Shown: positions 13,201 to 23,507, numbered from the stretch's first letter. The stretch: DNA of 64,000 nucleotides from Todiramphus chloris collaris (GCA_025345505.1 JANVCC010000073.1:10388628-10452627), one strand, 5' to 3'. A program made the numbers and translations. Notes: generated by a model from the sequence alone, not told the origin.

Positions 13201-14099
13201 TCCATCACAGCAAGAAATTTAAGAAAAGGTTAGAGGTGACAATAATGGACATCGTGTGTAGCCTGAAGTAATCTTGTAAACTTCAGGGAACCAGACCAGA
13301 TAATCCAACTTGCCCTTTCTGTCTCTGCTGTCTTCCAATTACTATGTACCATCAAGCTACACAGAAAACGTCTACTGATGGTGACAGTACTTCAGATCTC
13401 AAAGGAAGGGGTACAACAAAGTAATTCTAGGATGTAGCCCCTTTAAGTGATTTATTCCTTAAGCATATCATTGTCTTGGATCACAGTCTTGACCTTAAGC
13501 TTGTGCCTGTTACACTTTAAAATTGTCTTCAGTTTGGTTTGGTTTGTTGTCCTCACATATAAGCCTAAATCTAGTGAGTTTGACATGTTGTGAGTTAGGA
13601 CAAATAGCTTAGAAACCACTTAAATAAGATTTGGAGGATCAGTTATTTTTTGTGAATGTATATTAGAAATAAATATAAATATATGACCCTAATAATAAAA
13701 TTACATTGCATAAGTTATCTTCTCAGATAAGTTCTACAACACCATAAACATATATCATTCGTAATAGCCACTTATAAAAGAAACATCAAGAATTATTTAG
13801 TGTAATTTCAGCTCTCTTAAATATTTCTTCATTTCACAGTTTACTTGGACAAAATAAGGTCTTTTATTATGCTTGTTTGATTCTTTTAATCAGTCTCTAA
13901 GCAGTTGTTTGAATGGTGGTGGGTGTAGTGATCTGTCTTTGATACTGTCTATATGCTCTTTCACCTACTAAATAAGCAAGGAATTAGTTTAACATCCAGC
14001 TTAATGCAGCTGGTTAAACAAAATGGGCAACTTGATCTTTACACCTGCATTTCTGTACCTGTTGTTAAAACAGACTTATAAACCAGATATCCTCCTAAA
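7204..14099. other. Non-coding AT-rich stretch upstream of SLITRK4
   Basis: No coding region is supported: open frames are short and overlap in several frames. Low-complexity features include T-runs near 8308 and 11660 and a C-rich patch near 10722-10736. A 14-bp perfect palindrome lies at 12169-12182. The rest shows nothing I can name. Confidence 0.5.
12169..12182. promoter_or_regulatory. 14-bp perfect palindrome of two ATTGCAAT units
   Basis: The sequence ATTGCAATTGCAAT equals its own reverse complement and holds two overlapping ATTGCAAT units, which resemble C/EBP half-site pairs. That it is a binding site is inference; short palindromes also arise by chance in AT-rich DNA. Confidence 0.25.
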
Positions 14100-14480
14100 T
14101 TAATTCTATTCTAGACCTTTGCTCAGTTTGAAGAATTCAGCTTAAACTATATGCAAATCCTTCTAAACTGGGCCCTTTATATACATGTATTCCCTTTTAT
14201 GTGAACAGTACTTGTTAATGGTTCAATAATTAAGAGAGTTTACATTTTAAAGACTTCAGGTTTTAATTGGTTGAATATTAATCATGGATCAGTTTCAGTT
14301 CTGTTGTGATATGCAAATTATTGATGTCTCAGCTGCATTTGTTTTCAGGTATTATTCTATCTGCATAATGCAAAATAATAGTCTCCAATTATTTCAATTA
14401 GATGCAGTCAGGCTTTAGAGCAAGATATTTATTTCATTTCTGTAAATGAAGAAAGCAGTTGCTATTTTCTATGCCAGATG
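14100..14480. promoter_or_regulatory. Candidate enhancer, cluster of POU/octamer and homeodomain-type motifs
   Basis: Two perfect ATGCAAAT octamers lie at 14151-14158 and 14311-14318, and a TGCATAATGCAAAAT stretch lies at about 14362-14376. TAATTA/ATTAAT-type cores (14228, 14264, 14276) are interspersed. The segment is AT-rich without being low complexity and sits about 0.5-0.9 kb upstream of the SLITRK4 CpG island, a position and composition typical of conserved neural enhancers. POU factors bind octamers (established); activity here is inference. ATGCAAAT also occurs singly elsewhere in the window, for example at 35061, so only the local clustering is notable. Confidence 0.35.
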
Positions 14481-14989
14481 TTTACTGCCCAGAACTATCA
14501 CTTACGACTGGTATGTGTGCAACACATAAACAGTTTTCTAACTGAATTATGTTAACATTCACGGTAGAGGACAAGCAGTTGAACTCCCCTTGCAAGATTT
14601 CATTTGGTTAACTGACTCTTCTACCTTAGAAAGAGATGTCACCTTGTTTAGGGGTATTCATTACCGTTTTAAAGTGTATTGTGAAAGGTAGAGTAAATAG
14701 GAGTTCTTAATTAGCAGAACCTGTTTTGCACAAGTGCATAACATTAGAGGATTTTTTTTTTTTTTTCCATCAGACTGCAGCTGTTACCTAGGCAGAGGAG
14801 AAATTTCACCTAACCACAAAGAAATGAGATACACAAATAGCTGTGTTGTCTTAAGAACGGGCCGGGTATGTCTCCTCATAGCGATTTTGTTCCATAATTG
14901 CAATTCATATTAAATGCAGCAAATGTTACCATCCTTCCCACTCAGTTTCCACCTCTACTTTTGTTTCAAGCGGGGGGGGAGGGATCATC
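14481..14989. other. Spacer before the CpG island
   Basis: AT-rich DNA with a T-run at about 14751-14766. No gene is seen. GC content rises abruptly from about 14970. Confidence 0.5.
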
Positions 14990-16800
14990 AGAAAAGATGG
15001 GGGGAGAGTCCTTTCTTCCTTTTCTTTCCCCGGCTCTCTCTCCGCAGCCGCGCTGCTAGCGACGTACACCCAGGAGCTGGGCGAGCGGGGGCGGGATGGC
15101 CCCGTCCCGGCTGTGCCCCGGGCTGCACTTGTAGCTGCTGCGCGCCGCCCATGGCAGCCCCGCGGTGCCTGGCGCGGCACCGGGGCCACGTCGCTACCGC
15201 CGGCCCGGAGCGCGCCTCCCGCCCCACCGCACCCGCTTGACGTCCTCGGGGGCGCAGCTCGGCATCTCCTGGGGAAAGGTAACGACGCGCGGCTCGCCCC
15301 TAAGCTTGCGGGAGAGGCTTTCGCGGCCGCGATGCGCTGGGATTTCCCTCCCGGAGCGGCGTCTCCTTCCCCTCCGAAGCAGCGCCCGAGCGCTTGGTGC
15401 GTGCGCGCATCTGTGAGTGCGAGTGTATGTGTGGCGAAGGGGAGGGGGCTCTCTCTGCGTGCAAGGGGTGGGCGAGAGCAGTGCGATGGGAGCGGGTGCC
15501 CGTGTGCAGAGGGATCCTCTCCCCGCATGTGTGCGGGGGACCGCGGTGTCGGGGCAGGGCTCGGCGAGGCGGTTGCTGCATGCGGCGGAGCCCGCCAGAG
15601 TACTGCAGCAGCGGGCTTCGCCTCTCTCCGCGCCTTGGCGCTCAGCGCAGCCAGGGGTGCTCGCCCGGGCGGGCGCTTGGCTGTCCCCGCCGCTCGGTGC
15701 GTGCGCGGAACCTCCGGAGCGGAGACCTCGCGGAGAGAGCAGCGGAGCGGGGCTGCGGCGACCCCGGCCGCCGAGGTAGGGAGGGTGCCGGGCTGGCCGC
15801 GGAGTGCCGCCGGGAGCATCGCCGGGGGCGGCCGGTCGCCTCGCCAGGCGTGTGAGTGCGGGGTTGGGGGGGGAGGAGTACGGCGGGGCTGCGTTTACGT
15901 TGTCATTTTATTTTCTTGTAATTACTACGAAGGTTTGTTTTTGGTTCTTTTTTTTTTTTTTTTTTCTTTTTCAATATTATTTATTGTTGTTTTTTGGGGG
16001 GGGGGGGGGGTGGCGGCGGGAGACAAGGCGACAGTGGCTTCCTGCTGTAGCTTCTCTACCCTTGCGCTCGGTTCTCCCTGCCAGCGGCCGCCTCCCGGAG
16101 CGCCGGGCCAGCGGCTCCCGGCGCTGTTCTGCGCCCTCCCATCCTTTCCGTGGGAGCGGGCGAACGGAGAGATTGGGGCCGGTGGCCCGGATAAACCGGT
16201 GGAAGTGTGGGAGGGACGGACGGACGGGGGGGGGGTAGGATCTGCGCAGTGGGGATGGAGAAGGGGGTGTGTGAATGTGCTCGCGGGATGGACTTTGCAA
16301 AGGTTCCTAAGGAGTGGCAGGTGGAGCATTTGCCGGCGGGGACCACGGTTGTGCTTTTTGCAAAGGGAGGGTGAAAGGGATGCTGAGCTGTATCGCCGAG
16401 CTGTTCCTGTTCCAGGCCGGCATGTGCGTGCGGTGTGTTTGCGCCCGTGTCCCTCCTGTGTTCCCCCGCCGGGAGGCAGAGGGCGACGGGGCGCCCACGA
16501 CAGAGGGGAGCCGCCAGCAGCTGAGCCGGTTGCGGCAAAAAATTGCAGTGGTGCCTGAACCTTCTGGCCGGGCTCGCCGACCCGCCGTCAGCCTCTCGCA
16601 GCGCCCACAGAGTGCCGCTCGGCACCGGCCGGGGCCCCGGGGCTGAGAAAGAAGAGGGACTTGAGCGTGGGCGAGACAGGGATATGGGAGGACAGCGTCT
16701 GGGAGAGGGAGAGAAATGGAGCGGTGGGAGTGCGGGGGCATCGGGCTGCCCCTGTGGCTCGCTTTCCCTGCAGGTCGGGAGCCTGTGGGCATCAGCAGCG
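14990..16800 (+). promoter_or_regulatory. SLITRK4: CpG island, presumed SLITRK4 promoter and 5' UTR exon
   Basis: This block is strikingly GC- and CpG-rich in an AT-rich window, starting about 3.1 kb and ending about 1.4 kb upstream of the SLITRK4 ATG. An Sp1-type GGGGGCGGGA lies at 15087-15096 and a CRE-like TGACGTCC at about 15239-15246. No TATA box stands out. Candidate 5' UTR splice donors on the plus strand are AAAG|GTAACG (GT at 15279-15280), CGAG|GTAGGG (GT at 15776-15777) and GCGT|GTGAGT (GT at 15852-15853); the first has the best exon side and the third the best intron side. The transcription start cannot be fixed from sequence. Long open frames run through the island on both strands, but they are compositional artefacts of stop-poor GC-rich DNA. 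Confidence 0.8.
15948..16010 (+). repeat. T-run followed by a 15-G run in the CpG island
   Basis: An interrupted T-tract at about 15948-15970 precedes an uninterrupted run of 15 G at 15996-16010, followed by TGGCGGCGGG. Further G-runs lie near 15862 and 16226. Such runs can form G-quadruplexes and are also prone to length error in assembly. Confidence 0.7.
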
Positions 16801-16856
16801 GCTGCTCTGTGCCCTCTTTTCCCCGTGGTACTTTTCTGCGGCCTCCTTGACCCCTT

Positions 16857-16953
16857 CAGCCATCCCTTTCTCTTTTCCTTCTTGCCTCCTCTCAGATTTC
16901 CCTCTCCCTCTTTTCTTTCTGTCCTCCCTCCCATCCTTTCTCCCTCCCTTCCA
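16857..16953 (+). repeat. Pyrimidine-rich tract ending in a possible splice acceptor
   Basis: About 100 bases are almost entirely C and T (CCCTTTCTCTTTTCC-like), ending CCTCCCTTCCAG at about 16953. This could be a mirror-type tract able to form a triplex, and its end also looks like a splice acceptor. If that acceptor is used, it would create a small additional 5' UTR exon. Confidence 0.5.
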
Positions 16954-17106
16954 GGTCCCCCGGCTCATCTCCTCCTTGCATCTCCCTCCAGCCCCATTAT
17001 CCTCGCTCCAGCTTTCTTCACTTCCACACTGGCTCCCTCCTGCCAACTCGTTGGCTTCCCAAAGCAGGAAATGAAGGGGACGAGTCGGGAAATGAGGGGA
17101 TTGGGG

Positions 17107-17116
17107 AAGATGGCGG
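17107..17116 (+). promoter_or_regulatory. YY1-type motif AAGATGGCGG
   Basis: AAGATGGCGG matches the YY1 consensus in the orientation commonly seen just downstream of transcription starts. It lies about 1.05 kb upstream of the SLITRK4 ATG and could mark an alternative start. This is inference from a single motif. Confidence 0.35.
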
Positions 17117-18078
17117 GGAGCAATGTAATGATTATTGACTAATTCATTTACCAAAACCAAAAAGTGATACCCTCTAACTCAGAAAAAATGCTATGGCTCC
17201 AGTTCTGTGTGAAAAATGGCAGCTCAGCTGGCCTGACTGTATGTGAAGGGTTCTTGAAAGCCACCTCTGTATCAGTGCAGGGTTAAGAACAAATTACATA
17301 ATGTTTTACAAAAGTGAAAGTTCTTCTCAGGTTTCAGTAGTGTCAGGCTGGTGAATTGTGACTGGTTTGCCCCATAAGTCAGGGTATTGTTATTCCTGGG
17401 GATCATGTTGTATGCCTGTGCATGCTTCTTCCCTGTGTTCTTCTATTGGTCACCCAGAGCTGATCTTGTTTTATGGATAGTCATTGTATTTCTGCAGTTT
17501 ATCAGCTATTTATTTAAACTAGGTAAAACAACTGACAGAAATAATGTTTGTGCATGCCTATGCCTTGAGTGAATTTCACTATTATCATAGTGATAATCTA
17601 CATGTGTTGATGCTATAGTTACATACATTCTGTATTGACATTGCTTTTTGTGTCTGCATCTTTATCCTTTCTATATTCTGCTATCCCAATCCAGATATTT
17701 GGGCATGCATAACATTAGCATTTGTGTTTAATATCCCTGAAATGCACAGCAACATATGAGCAGTGCAGGATTGAGGAGTGTAAATATGCATAAAATTGGA
17801 ATTTCCTTTGGTTGTTTTACTTTGTTAGTTATGCATGTTTGGAATGTACAAGAGATAGAAATATATTTGACAGACCTCAGAGTTATTTGTGTTTGACTAC
17901 AGAAATTTATATACTGTATTTGAAATCATTCTAGCTCCCATGTATTTTTTTGATTGTTGTTAAAATCTTTCATGTTATTTTAAATTCAGTGCTTGTAGTA
18001 ATCCTTGGCAGGTACAGTAGCTCAGTGGAATACAATTTTTAACCCAAATGACGTTTTGGAACAATGACAACTGAAAAG

Positions 18079-18111
18079 TTTTCTTTTTTTCTTTCTTTCT
18101 TTCTTCTTTAG
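18079..18111 (+). other. SLITRK4: Splice acceptor with CTTT-repeat polypyrimidine tract
   Basis: A TTTC/CTTT microsatellite-like tract leads into TTCTTCTTTAG, with AG at 18110-18111. The tract is unbroken pyrimidine and the AG lies 50 bases before the SLITRK4 ATG. The tract is itself a simple repeat, so its length may vary between individuals. Confidence 0.75.
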
Positions 18112-18161
18112 ATTCTTTATCTTTGTTCAGGAGCCTAAGGTTGCTTGCTGATCGCAAGAAG
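18112..18161 (+). other. SLITRK4: SLITRK4 5' UTR, coding-exon part
   Basis: These 50 bases lie between the acceptor and the ATG. They stay open in the same frame as SLITRK4, so a naive frame begins 13 codons early at a TTG. The ATG at 18162 is preferred because it begins the signal peptide, gives 837 residues (the family length) and has A at -3 (AAGAAGATG). Confidence 0.75.
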
Positions 18162-20675
18162 ATGTTTCTGTGGCTCTTTCTGGTTCTGTCATCTCCAGTT
18201 TCTTCTACAACTGCAGATGCTGATATATCTGTGGAAATTTGCAATGTTTGCTCCTGTGTGTCAGTTGAGAATGTACTCTATGTCAACTGTGAGAAGGTTG
18301 CAGTCTACAGACCAAATCAGCTTAAACCACCATGGTCTAATTTTTACCACCTCAACTTTCAAAACAATCTGCTAATTATTTTATATCCAAATTCCTTTCT
18401 TAATTTTACACATGCAGTGTCCTTGCAACTGGGTAATAATAAGTTACAGAACATTGAGGGAGGGGCCTTTATGGGTCTTAGTGCATTAAAACAGTTGCAC
18501 TTGAACAACAATGAATTAAAGATTCTCCGAGCTGACACTTTCCTTGGCATAGAGAACTTGGAGTATCTCCAAGCTGACTACAATTTAATCAAGTTTATTG
18601 AACGGGGAGCCTTCAATAAGCTTCACAAGCTAAAAGTCTTGATCCTTAATGACAATCTGATTTCATTCCTTCCCGATAATATTTTTCGATTTGCTTCTCT
18701 AACCCATCTGGATATAAGAGGAAATCGAATACAGAAGCTACCGTACATTGGAGTTCTGGAACACATTGGACGAATTGTTGAATTGCAGCTGGAAGACAAC
18801 CCCTGGAATTGTACTTGTGATTTGTTGCCTTTGAAAGCGTGGCTGGAGAACATGCCCTATAACATCTACATTGGAGAAGCTATCTGTGAAACACCCAGTG
18901 ACTTGTATGGAAGGCTGCTGAAAGAAACCAACAAGCAAGAGCTGTGCTCCATGGGGACGGGGAGTGATTTTGATGTTCGTATTCTGCCTCCCTCACAGCT
19001 GGAGCCCGGTTACAGCACACCGAATGGCCACACCACTCAAACATCAGTGCACAGATTAGTCACAAAGCCACCAAAGACTACAAATCCTTCAAAGATCTCG
19101 GGGATAGTAGCAGGCAAAGCACTATCTAACCGCAATCTCAGTCAAATCATATCTTATCAGACCAGGGTGCCTCCTTTAACTCCTTGCCCGGTCCCTTGTG
19201 TGTGCAAAACGCATCCTTCAGATTTGGGATTAAGTGTAAATTGCCAAGAAAGAAATATAGAGTCAATGGCTGAACTCGTACCAAAACCTTTAAATGCCAA
19301 GAAATTGCATGTAAATGGCAATTATATTAAGGATGTGGACACTACTGATTTCATTGAGTTTGAGGGGCTGGATTTGCTACATTTAGGCAGCAATCGGATT
19401 TCGGTGATCAAGGGAGAAGTTTTCCGCAACCTTACAAATTTGCGGAGATTGTATCTCAATGGCAATCAGATAGAACGTCTGAGCCCAGAAATGTTTGCTG
19501 GCCTCCACAACTTGCAATATCTGTATTTGGAATACAATGTTATCAAAGAAATCCTAGCAGGCACCTTTGACTTAATGCCAAATTTGCAGCTGCTCTACCT
19601 GAACAACAATCTTCTACGAAGCTTGCCAGCATACATTTTTGCTGGTGCACCACTTGCTAGACTGAATCTGAGGAACAATCATTTCATGTATTTACCTGTA
19701 AGTGGTGTTCTTGATCAGCTAAAATCTCTTACACAAATTGATTTGGAAGGTAATCCATGGGACTGCACTTGTGATTTAGTTGCTTTAAAACTATGGCTTG
19801 AAAAGCTAAATGAAGGTATTGTGGTGAAGGAATTGAAGTGTGAAACACCTGTACAGTTTGCTAACATTGAACTTAAGTCTCTGAAAAACGAGATCCTCTG
19901 TCCTAAGCTTTTAAACAAGCCATCTGCTCTGTTCACTACTCCTATGCCCGCTGTTACTTTTACAACACCGCTGGGACCAGTTCGAAGTCCTCCCGGTGGC
20001 CCGGTTCCATTGTCCATCCTAATCTTAAGCATACTAGTCGTGCTCATTTTAACAGTGTTTGTTGCTTTTTGTCTTCTTGTTTTTGTGCTGCGGCGCAACA
20101 AAAAACCAACTGTAAAGCATGAAGGGATTGGAAATCAAGAATGCAGTTCTATGCAACTGCAACTAAGAAAGCACGATCACAAGTCAAACAAAAAAGATGG
20201 ACTAGGTGCAGAGGCCTTCATTCCTCAAACCATAGAGCAGATGAGCAAAAGTCATACCTGTGGCTTAAAAGAGTCTGAAACGGGCTTTACGTTTGCTGAC
20301 CCACCAGGGCAAAAAGTCATTCTGAGAAATATTAATGATAAGGAGAAAGACTTACTGCATGTGGATACCAGAAAAAGACTTAGCACAATTGATGAACTGG
20401 ATGAATTATTCCCTGGGAGGGATTCCAATGTATTTATTCAAAATTTTCTTGAAAGTAAAAAAGAATACAACAGCATAGGGGTCAGTGGCTTTGAAATACG
20501 TTATCCAGAGAAACTACAAGACAAAAAAACCAAGAAATCTCTAATAGGTGGTAATCATAGTAAAATTGTAGTAGAACAAAGAAAAAGTGAATATTTTGAA
20601 CTAAAAGCTAAACTTCAAGGTTCACCCGATTACCTACAAGTCCTTGAAGAACAAACAGCTTTGCATAAAATATAA
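18162..20675 (+). CDS. SLITRK4: SLIT and NTRK-like protein 4
   Basis: This is an 837-residue type I membrane protein of neurons, encoded in one exon. Residues 1-18 are a signal peptide ([10 protein letters not shown]). A first leucine-rich-repeat domain has a cysteine-rich N-cap (CNVCSC at 27-32), repeats at about 60-205 and a C-cap at about 213-262 ([10 protein letters not shown]). A linker (263-340) leads to a second domain: N-cap near 342-361, repeats at about 376-525, C-cap 531-580. A hydrophobic stretch at about 616-643 is followed by RRNKK. The cytoplasmic tail ends in a tyrosine context ([11 protein letters not shown], Tyr824) resembling the C-terminal tyrosine of Trk receptors. N-glycosylation motifs lie at 81, 216, 325 and 423. 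SLITRKs sit postsynaptically and bind LAR-type receptor phosphatases; SLITRK4 is reported to pair with PTP-sigma and promote excitatory synapse formation. The match to mammalian SLITRK4 is near-collinear from recall, with no frameshift. Confidence 0.98.
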   Translation: MFLWLFLVLSSPVSSTTADADISVEICNVCSCVSVENVLYVNCEKVAVYRPNQLKPPWSNFYHLNFQNNLLIILYPNSFLNFTHAVSLQLGNNKLQNIEGGAFMGLSALKQLHLNNNELKILRADTFLGIENLEYLQADYNLIKFIERGAFNKLHKLKVLILNDNLISFLPDNIFRFASLTHLDIRGNRIQKLPYIGVLEHIGRIVELQLEDNPWNCTCDLLPLKAWLENMPYNIYIGEAICETPSDLYGRLLKETNKQELCSMGTGSDFDVRILPPSQLEPGYSTPNGHTTQTSVHRLVTKPPKTTNPSKISGIVAGKALSNRNLSQIISYQTRVPPLTPCPVPCVCKTHPSDLGLSVNCQERNIESMAELVPKPLNAKKLHVNGNYIKDVDTTDFIEFEGLDLLHLGSNRISVIKGEVFRNLTNLRRLYLNGNQIERLSPEMFAGLHNLQYLYLEYNVIKEILAGTFDLMPNLQLLYLNNNLLRSLPAYIFAGAPLARLNLRNNHFMYLPVSGVLDQLKSLTQIDLEGNPWDCTCDLVALKLWLEKLNEGIVVKELKCETPVQFANIELKSLKNEILCPKLLNKPSALFTTPMPAVTFTTPLGPVRSPPGGPVPLSILILSILVVLILTVFVAFCLLVFVLRRNKKPTVKHEGIGNQECSSMQLQLRKHDHKSNKKDGLGAEAFIPQTIEQMSKSHTCGLKESETGFTFADPPGQKVILRNINDKEKDLLHVDTRKRLSTIDELDELFPGRDSNVFIQNFLESKKEYNSIGVSGFEIRYPEKLQDKKTKKSLIGGNHSKIVVEQRKSEYFELKAKLQGSPDYLQVLEEQTALHKI

Positions 20676-21330
20676 GTCATACAGTCTTATTGCCTACAGA
20701 GGACATTTATTTAATGATGAAAGTGCCTTTTGTTGACTTTTAACTTCCAAATACTATATTATATTGATAGGCATAGAGGCAGGTGTATCCAAGGGTGTTT
20801 GGTTAACTGTAGCTGCCTATGATTTCTCAAGTAGAGGACAATTTCCTTAATAGATTTTACTACATAAAGTTCATGCCCTGTGGAATCCTGTAGGGATACT
20901 GCAAACTCTCTTGCCAAAGGGATGCTTTATACACGTTACACTGAATTTAACCTCAAGAGGCATATAAGTTTTGTACCTTAAATGCAAAACCATCGTCTCC
21001 TTGTGATTTGTTAGAACAAACACAAGATACCTGGTACTGGTGTTTGTACCTCAGCTGGGTCCTTCATACTGCACGTGGATTTAAGTTGGTGGAACTGGAG
21101 TAATCCTTTAATTTGTGGTGTTGTAATGGCACTGTTTAAAGATTATCTGGAAAGTATCAAGCATGCAAAGAGAGAACATTCAATAGTATGTGTAAATTGG
21201 TTACATTTATGGCCTGCATCTTGAAACCACTGGAATTATAATGTTAAATTGTGCAAATATTTGTTTAAAATATACCATGCATTACATACCTATGAAATAA
21301 ATTTGACCACTGGAAGCATACATGTCTATA

Positions 21331-21333
<3 letters not shown>
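20676..21333 (+). other. SLITRK4: SLITRK4 3' UTR (proximal form)
   Basis: AT-rich sequence with ATTTA pentamers (for example near 20707) runs from the stop codon TAA at 20673-20675 to a poly(A) signal and then an A-tract. A longer 3' UTR is possible, because another AATAAA lies at 21871-21876 beyond the assembly gap. Confidence 0.65.
21296..21301 (+). terminator. SLITRK4: Canonical poly(A) signal AATAAA
   Basis: AATAAA lies 620 bases after the SLITRK4 stop codon. The genomic A-tract begins 32 bases after the hexamer, inside the usual 10-35-base cleavage distance. Confidence 0.65.
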
Positions 21334-21379
<46 letters not shown>

Positions 21380-21479
21380 NNNNNNNNNNNNNNNNNNNNN
21401 NNNNNNNNNNNNNNNNNNNNNNNNNNNNNNNNNNNNNNNNNNNNNNNNNNNNNNNNNNNNNNNNNNNNNNNNNNNNNNN

Positions 21480-21531
<52 letters not shown>

Positions 21532-21560
21532 AAAGAAAAAAAAGATAAAAGGAAAAAAAA
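21334..21560. repeat. Poly-A tract with a 100-N assembly gap
   Basis: There are 46 A residues at 21334-21379, then exactly 100 N at 21380-21479, then about 42 A residues and an A/G-rich tail (AGAAGAAAAA-like) to about 21560. Exactly 100 N is the usual placeholder for a gap of unknown length. The true tract length is not known from this window. Confidence 0.95.
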
Positions 21561-21870
21561 ATCGTTTGACCTGACTTCTGCAGTATTTGTGGCATCTGAA
21601 GAAAATATTTGATGTTTATGCAGAATCTAAGACTCATCTCTGATTAGAACTAGAGCTCCTTCTCAGTTACATGAAACACATGCAACCCCAACAGGTTGTC
21701 CAAAATTGTCAAAGTGCTTACTGTGTGAGCGTAGCAGAAATTATTTTTGTAATATAATTCATATTTATGAAATACTTTGTATACTAAATAGGAAAAATAT
21801 GTACTCCTTAATATGTATTTAATATGCCTGACTTGTTTTCCTGATCACAATGCATTAATCATTCAGTATA

Positions 21871-21876
21871 AATAAA
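21871..21876 (+). terminator. SLITRK4: Possible distal poly(A) signal AATAAA
   Basis: AATAAA in AT-rich sequence about 1.2 kb past the stop codon, counting the placeholder gap. It could serve a longer SLITRK4 3' UTR, but such hexamers are frequent in AT-rich DNA. Confidence 0.3.
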
Positions 21877-23507
21877 ACCAGAACAATATACCAAACAGAA
21901 ACTGGGGGTGTAATGTATAGAATTATCCAGAATTAAGTGATCAGATATAATAATAAAATTATTCTGTACTATTCTTGTGAAATTAGCATATTATCTTATT
22001 TCAGATTTGTTACCAATGATGCATTTTAAAATAGAATCATTAGTTTTTTTGTATTGTGTCTCAGGCAGTTATTTGCTGTCGGTTGTCTTGCTTTTCAGGG
22101 TTCTACAGCTTAATCTAAATAGTTTTCACTGCAGGTATTTACCAGGTATTCATGGTAAAAGTAGTATTTTTAATTGTATATGCATAAGTTTTCTGTTCTT
22201 ACTATCTGTCATAAAAAAATGATGAGAATAGTGAACAATATGGCAAATCATGTCTATTTAAAACCACAGTGTAAAATGAATATGGTCTCAGTTCAGAGTA
22301 TTGTATAGTTCATACCTAGAGAGTAAAAACTTGCCTTGATGAACGGTGAATCTGAAGAGACAGGAAAAAAAAAAGTAGTCAGGAGAGTGGAAAATCCCCA
22401 CTATATCTCACTGATAGATGATACCTTGAGATGAGAATGGAAATATATTGGTCAGTATCATACAGCAGATCTATGTGATGAGATTAACAAAAGTTCTTTG
22501 ACTTGAAAAGGAATTTTAAAATTTATTTTGCCTTGTATAAGACCCTTCATCTCCTTTGCTTCCAGAACCTTTTATAACACCTTTTATAATCAATACATAA
22601 ATCAATTAAGATTAGTAGGATATAAACATGAATTTTCATGAATTTGAAACTAGCAAATATTGCAGCAAGACCTAATAATAATACTGTGGAGAAGGCTGTC
22701 AGCTATTTCCATTATAAATCTCTAATTTCAGGGCTTTATGACACTGCTGTGAAATTTTTATTCTGGAATGATATTTGGCAAACAACCTGCAGTATATTTT
22801 TAAAGTTTACCAAAAAGGTACTGCTTCTTTAAGAGAAAGGAAAACCAAACAACAGTTTTCTAGTTTGTGCTATTGTAACTTAGAAAAAGCGTTGTTTTAT
22901 TATTTTTCTCCGTACTATGAAGTATTTACATTACTTCATATAACAAAATGATAAAAATAAGTTAATGGATGAGTTGCTTTCAAAAAGCTGCTGCTGTCCA
23001 TGTCCAATAGTGGACTTCATTCAGGATGTCGTAGGGATTTTCAGGACATGGATGCTATGTACATATGCATTTCTAGCATAAAACCTTCTTGGTTGACCTT
23101 CTTGGTGATGCAATACATGGCCAAGGCCTGAATAAGAAAGTTTGAATTTGTTGTGTCAAGAGTTTGTGGATTAAGGGGTGTTAAAAATGCACTGACATGA
23201 TAAACTGTAATGGTTCCATCAGTAGGCTAAGACTAGTGTGTCACTGTGCCTGCTCTCCACAATGCTGCATGGTTTTGAGGGTGTGTCCAGGTTCCCCGGG
23301 ATTTGCCAAAGCATAAGGCTTCTGACACACTTCAGTGCATTGTCAGAGACTGTCATGGCCCATGCCTTTCTTGAGACGCATGTGTTAAAAATAGCAAATA
23401 AGCTAATACTTAGAAGTGATGTTAAAACTGATGTGCTTATCACTTGTGTTGCTCTGAGTTCAGAGAATAACAAATTATCATATCCTCATCATGTAAAAAA
23501 TTAAGGA

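Larger units (their letters stand above)
16801..18111 (+). other. SLITRK4: SLITRK4 5' UTR intron, downstream part
   Basis: The sequence between the CpG island and the coding exon has no supported reading frame. It runs up to a textbook acceptor ending in AG at 18110-18111, so I read it as the intron separating the non-coding first exon from the coding exon, as in other vertebrate SLITRK4 genes. It contains a pyrimidine-rich tract (16857-16953) and a YY1-type motif (17107-17116). From about 17,160 to 18,070 it is ordinary AT-rich DNA. Confidence 0.6.

Noticed and set aside
15113..16558. Open frame of 481 codons on the plus strand (and 297 and 292 codons on the minus strand)
   Set aside because: They lie in the CpG island, overlap one another on both strands, are low-complexity Ala/Arg/Gly/Pro-rich and include homopolymer translation. 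GC-rich DNA is poor in stops, so length is not evidence here.
18162..21380. SLITRK4 as a recent processed retrocopy (single exon plus adjacent poly-A)
   Set aside because: SLITRK4 is naturally single-exon in its coding part across vertebrates. Here it has an upstream CpG island, a genuine splice acceptor and an intact frame, so it is the authentic gene; the A-tract needs another explanation.
21322..21612. Lysine-rich (plus) and phenylalanine-rich (minus) frames
   Set aside because: They are translations of the poly-A tract through the N gap.
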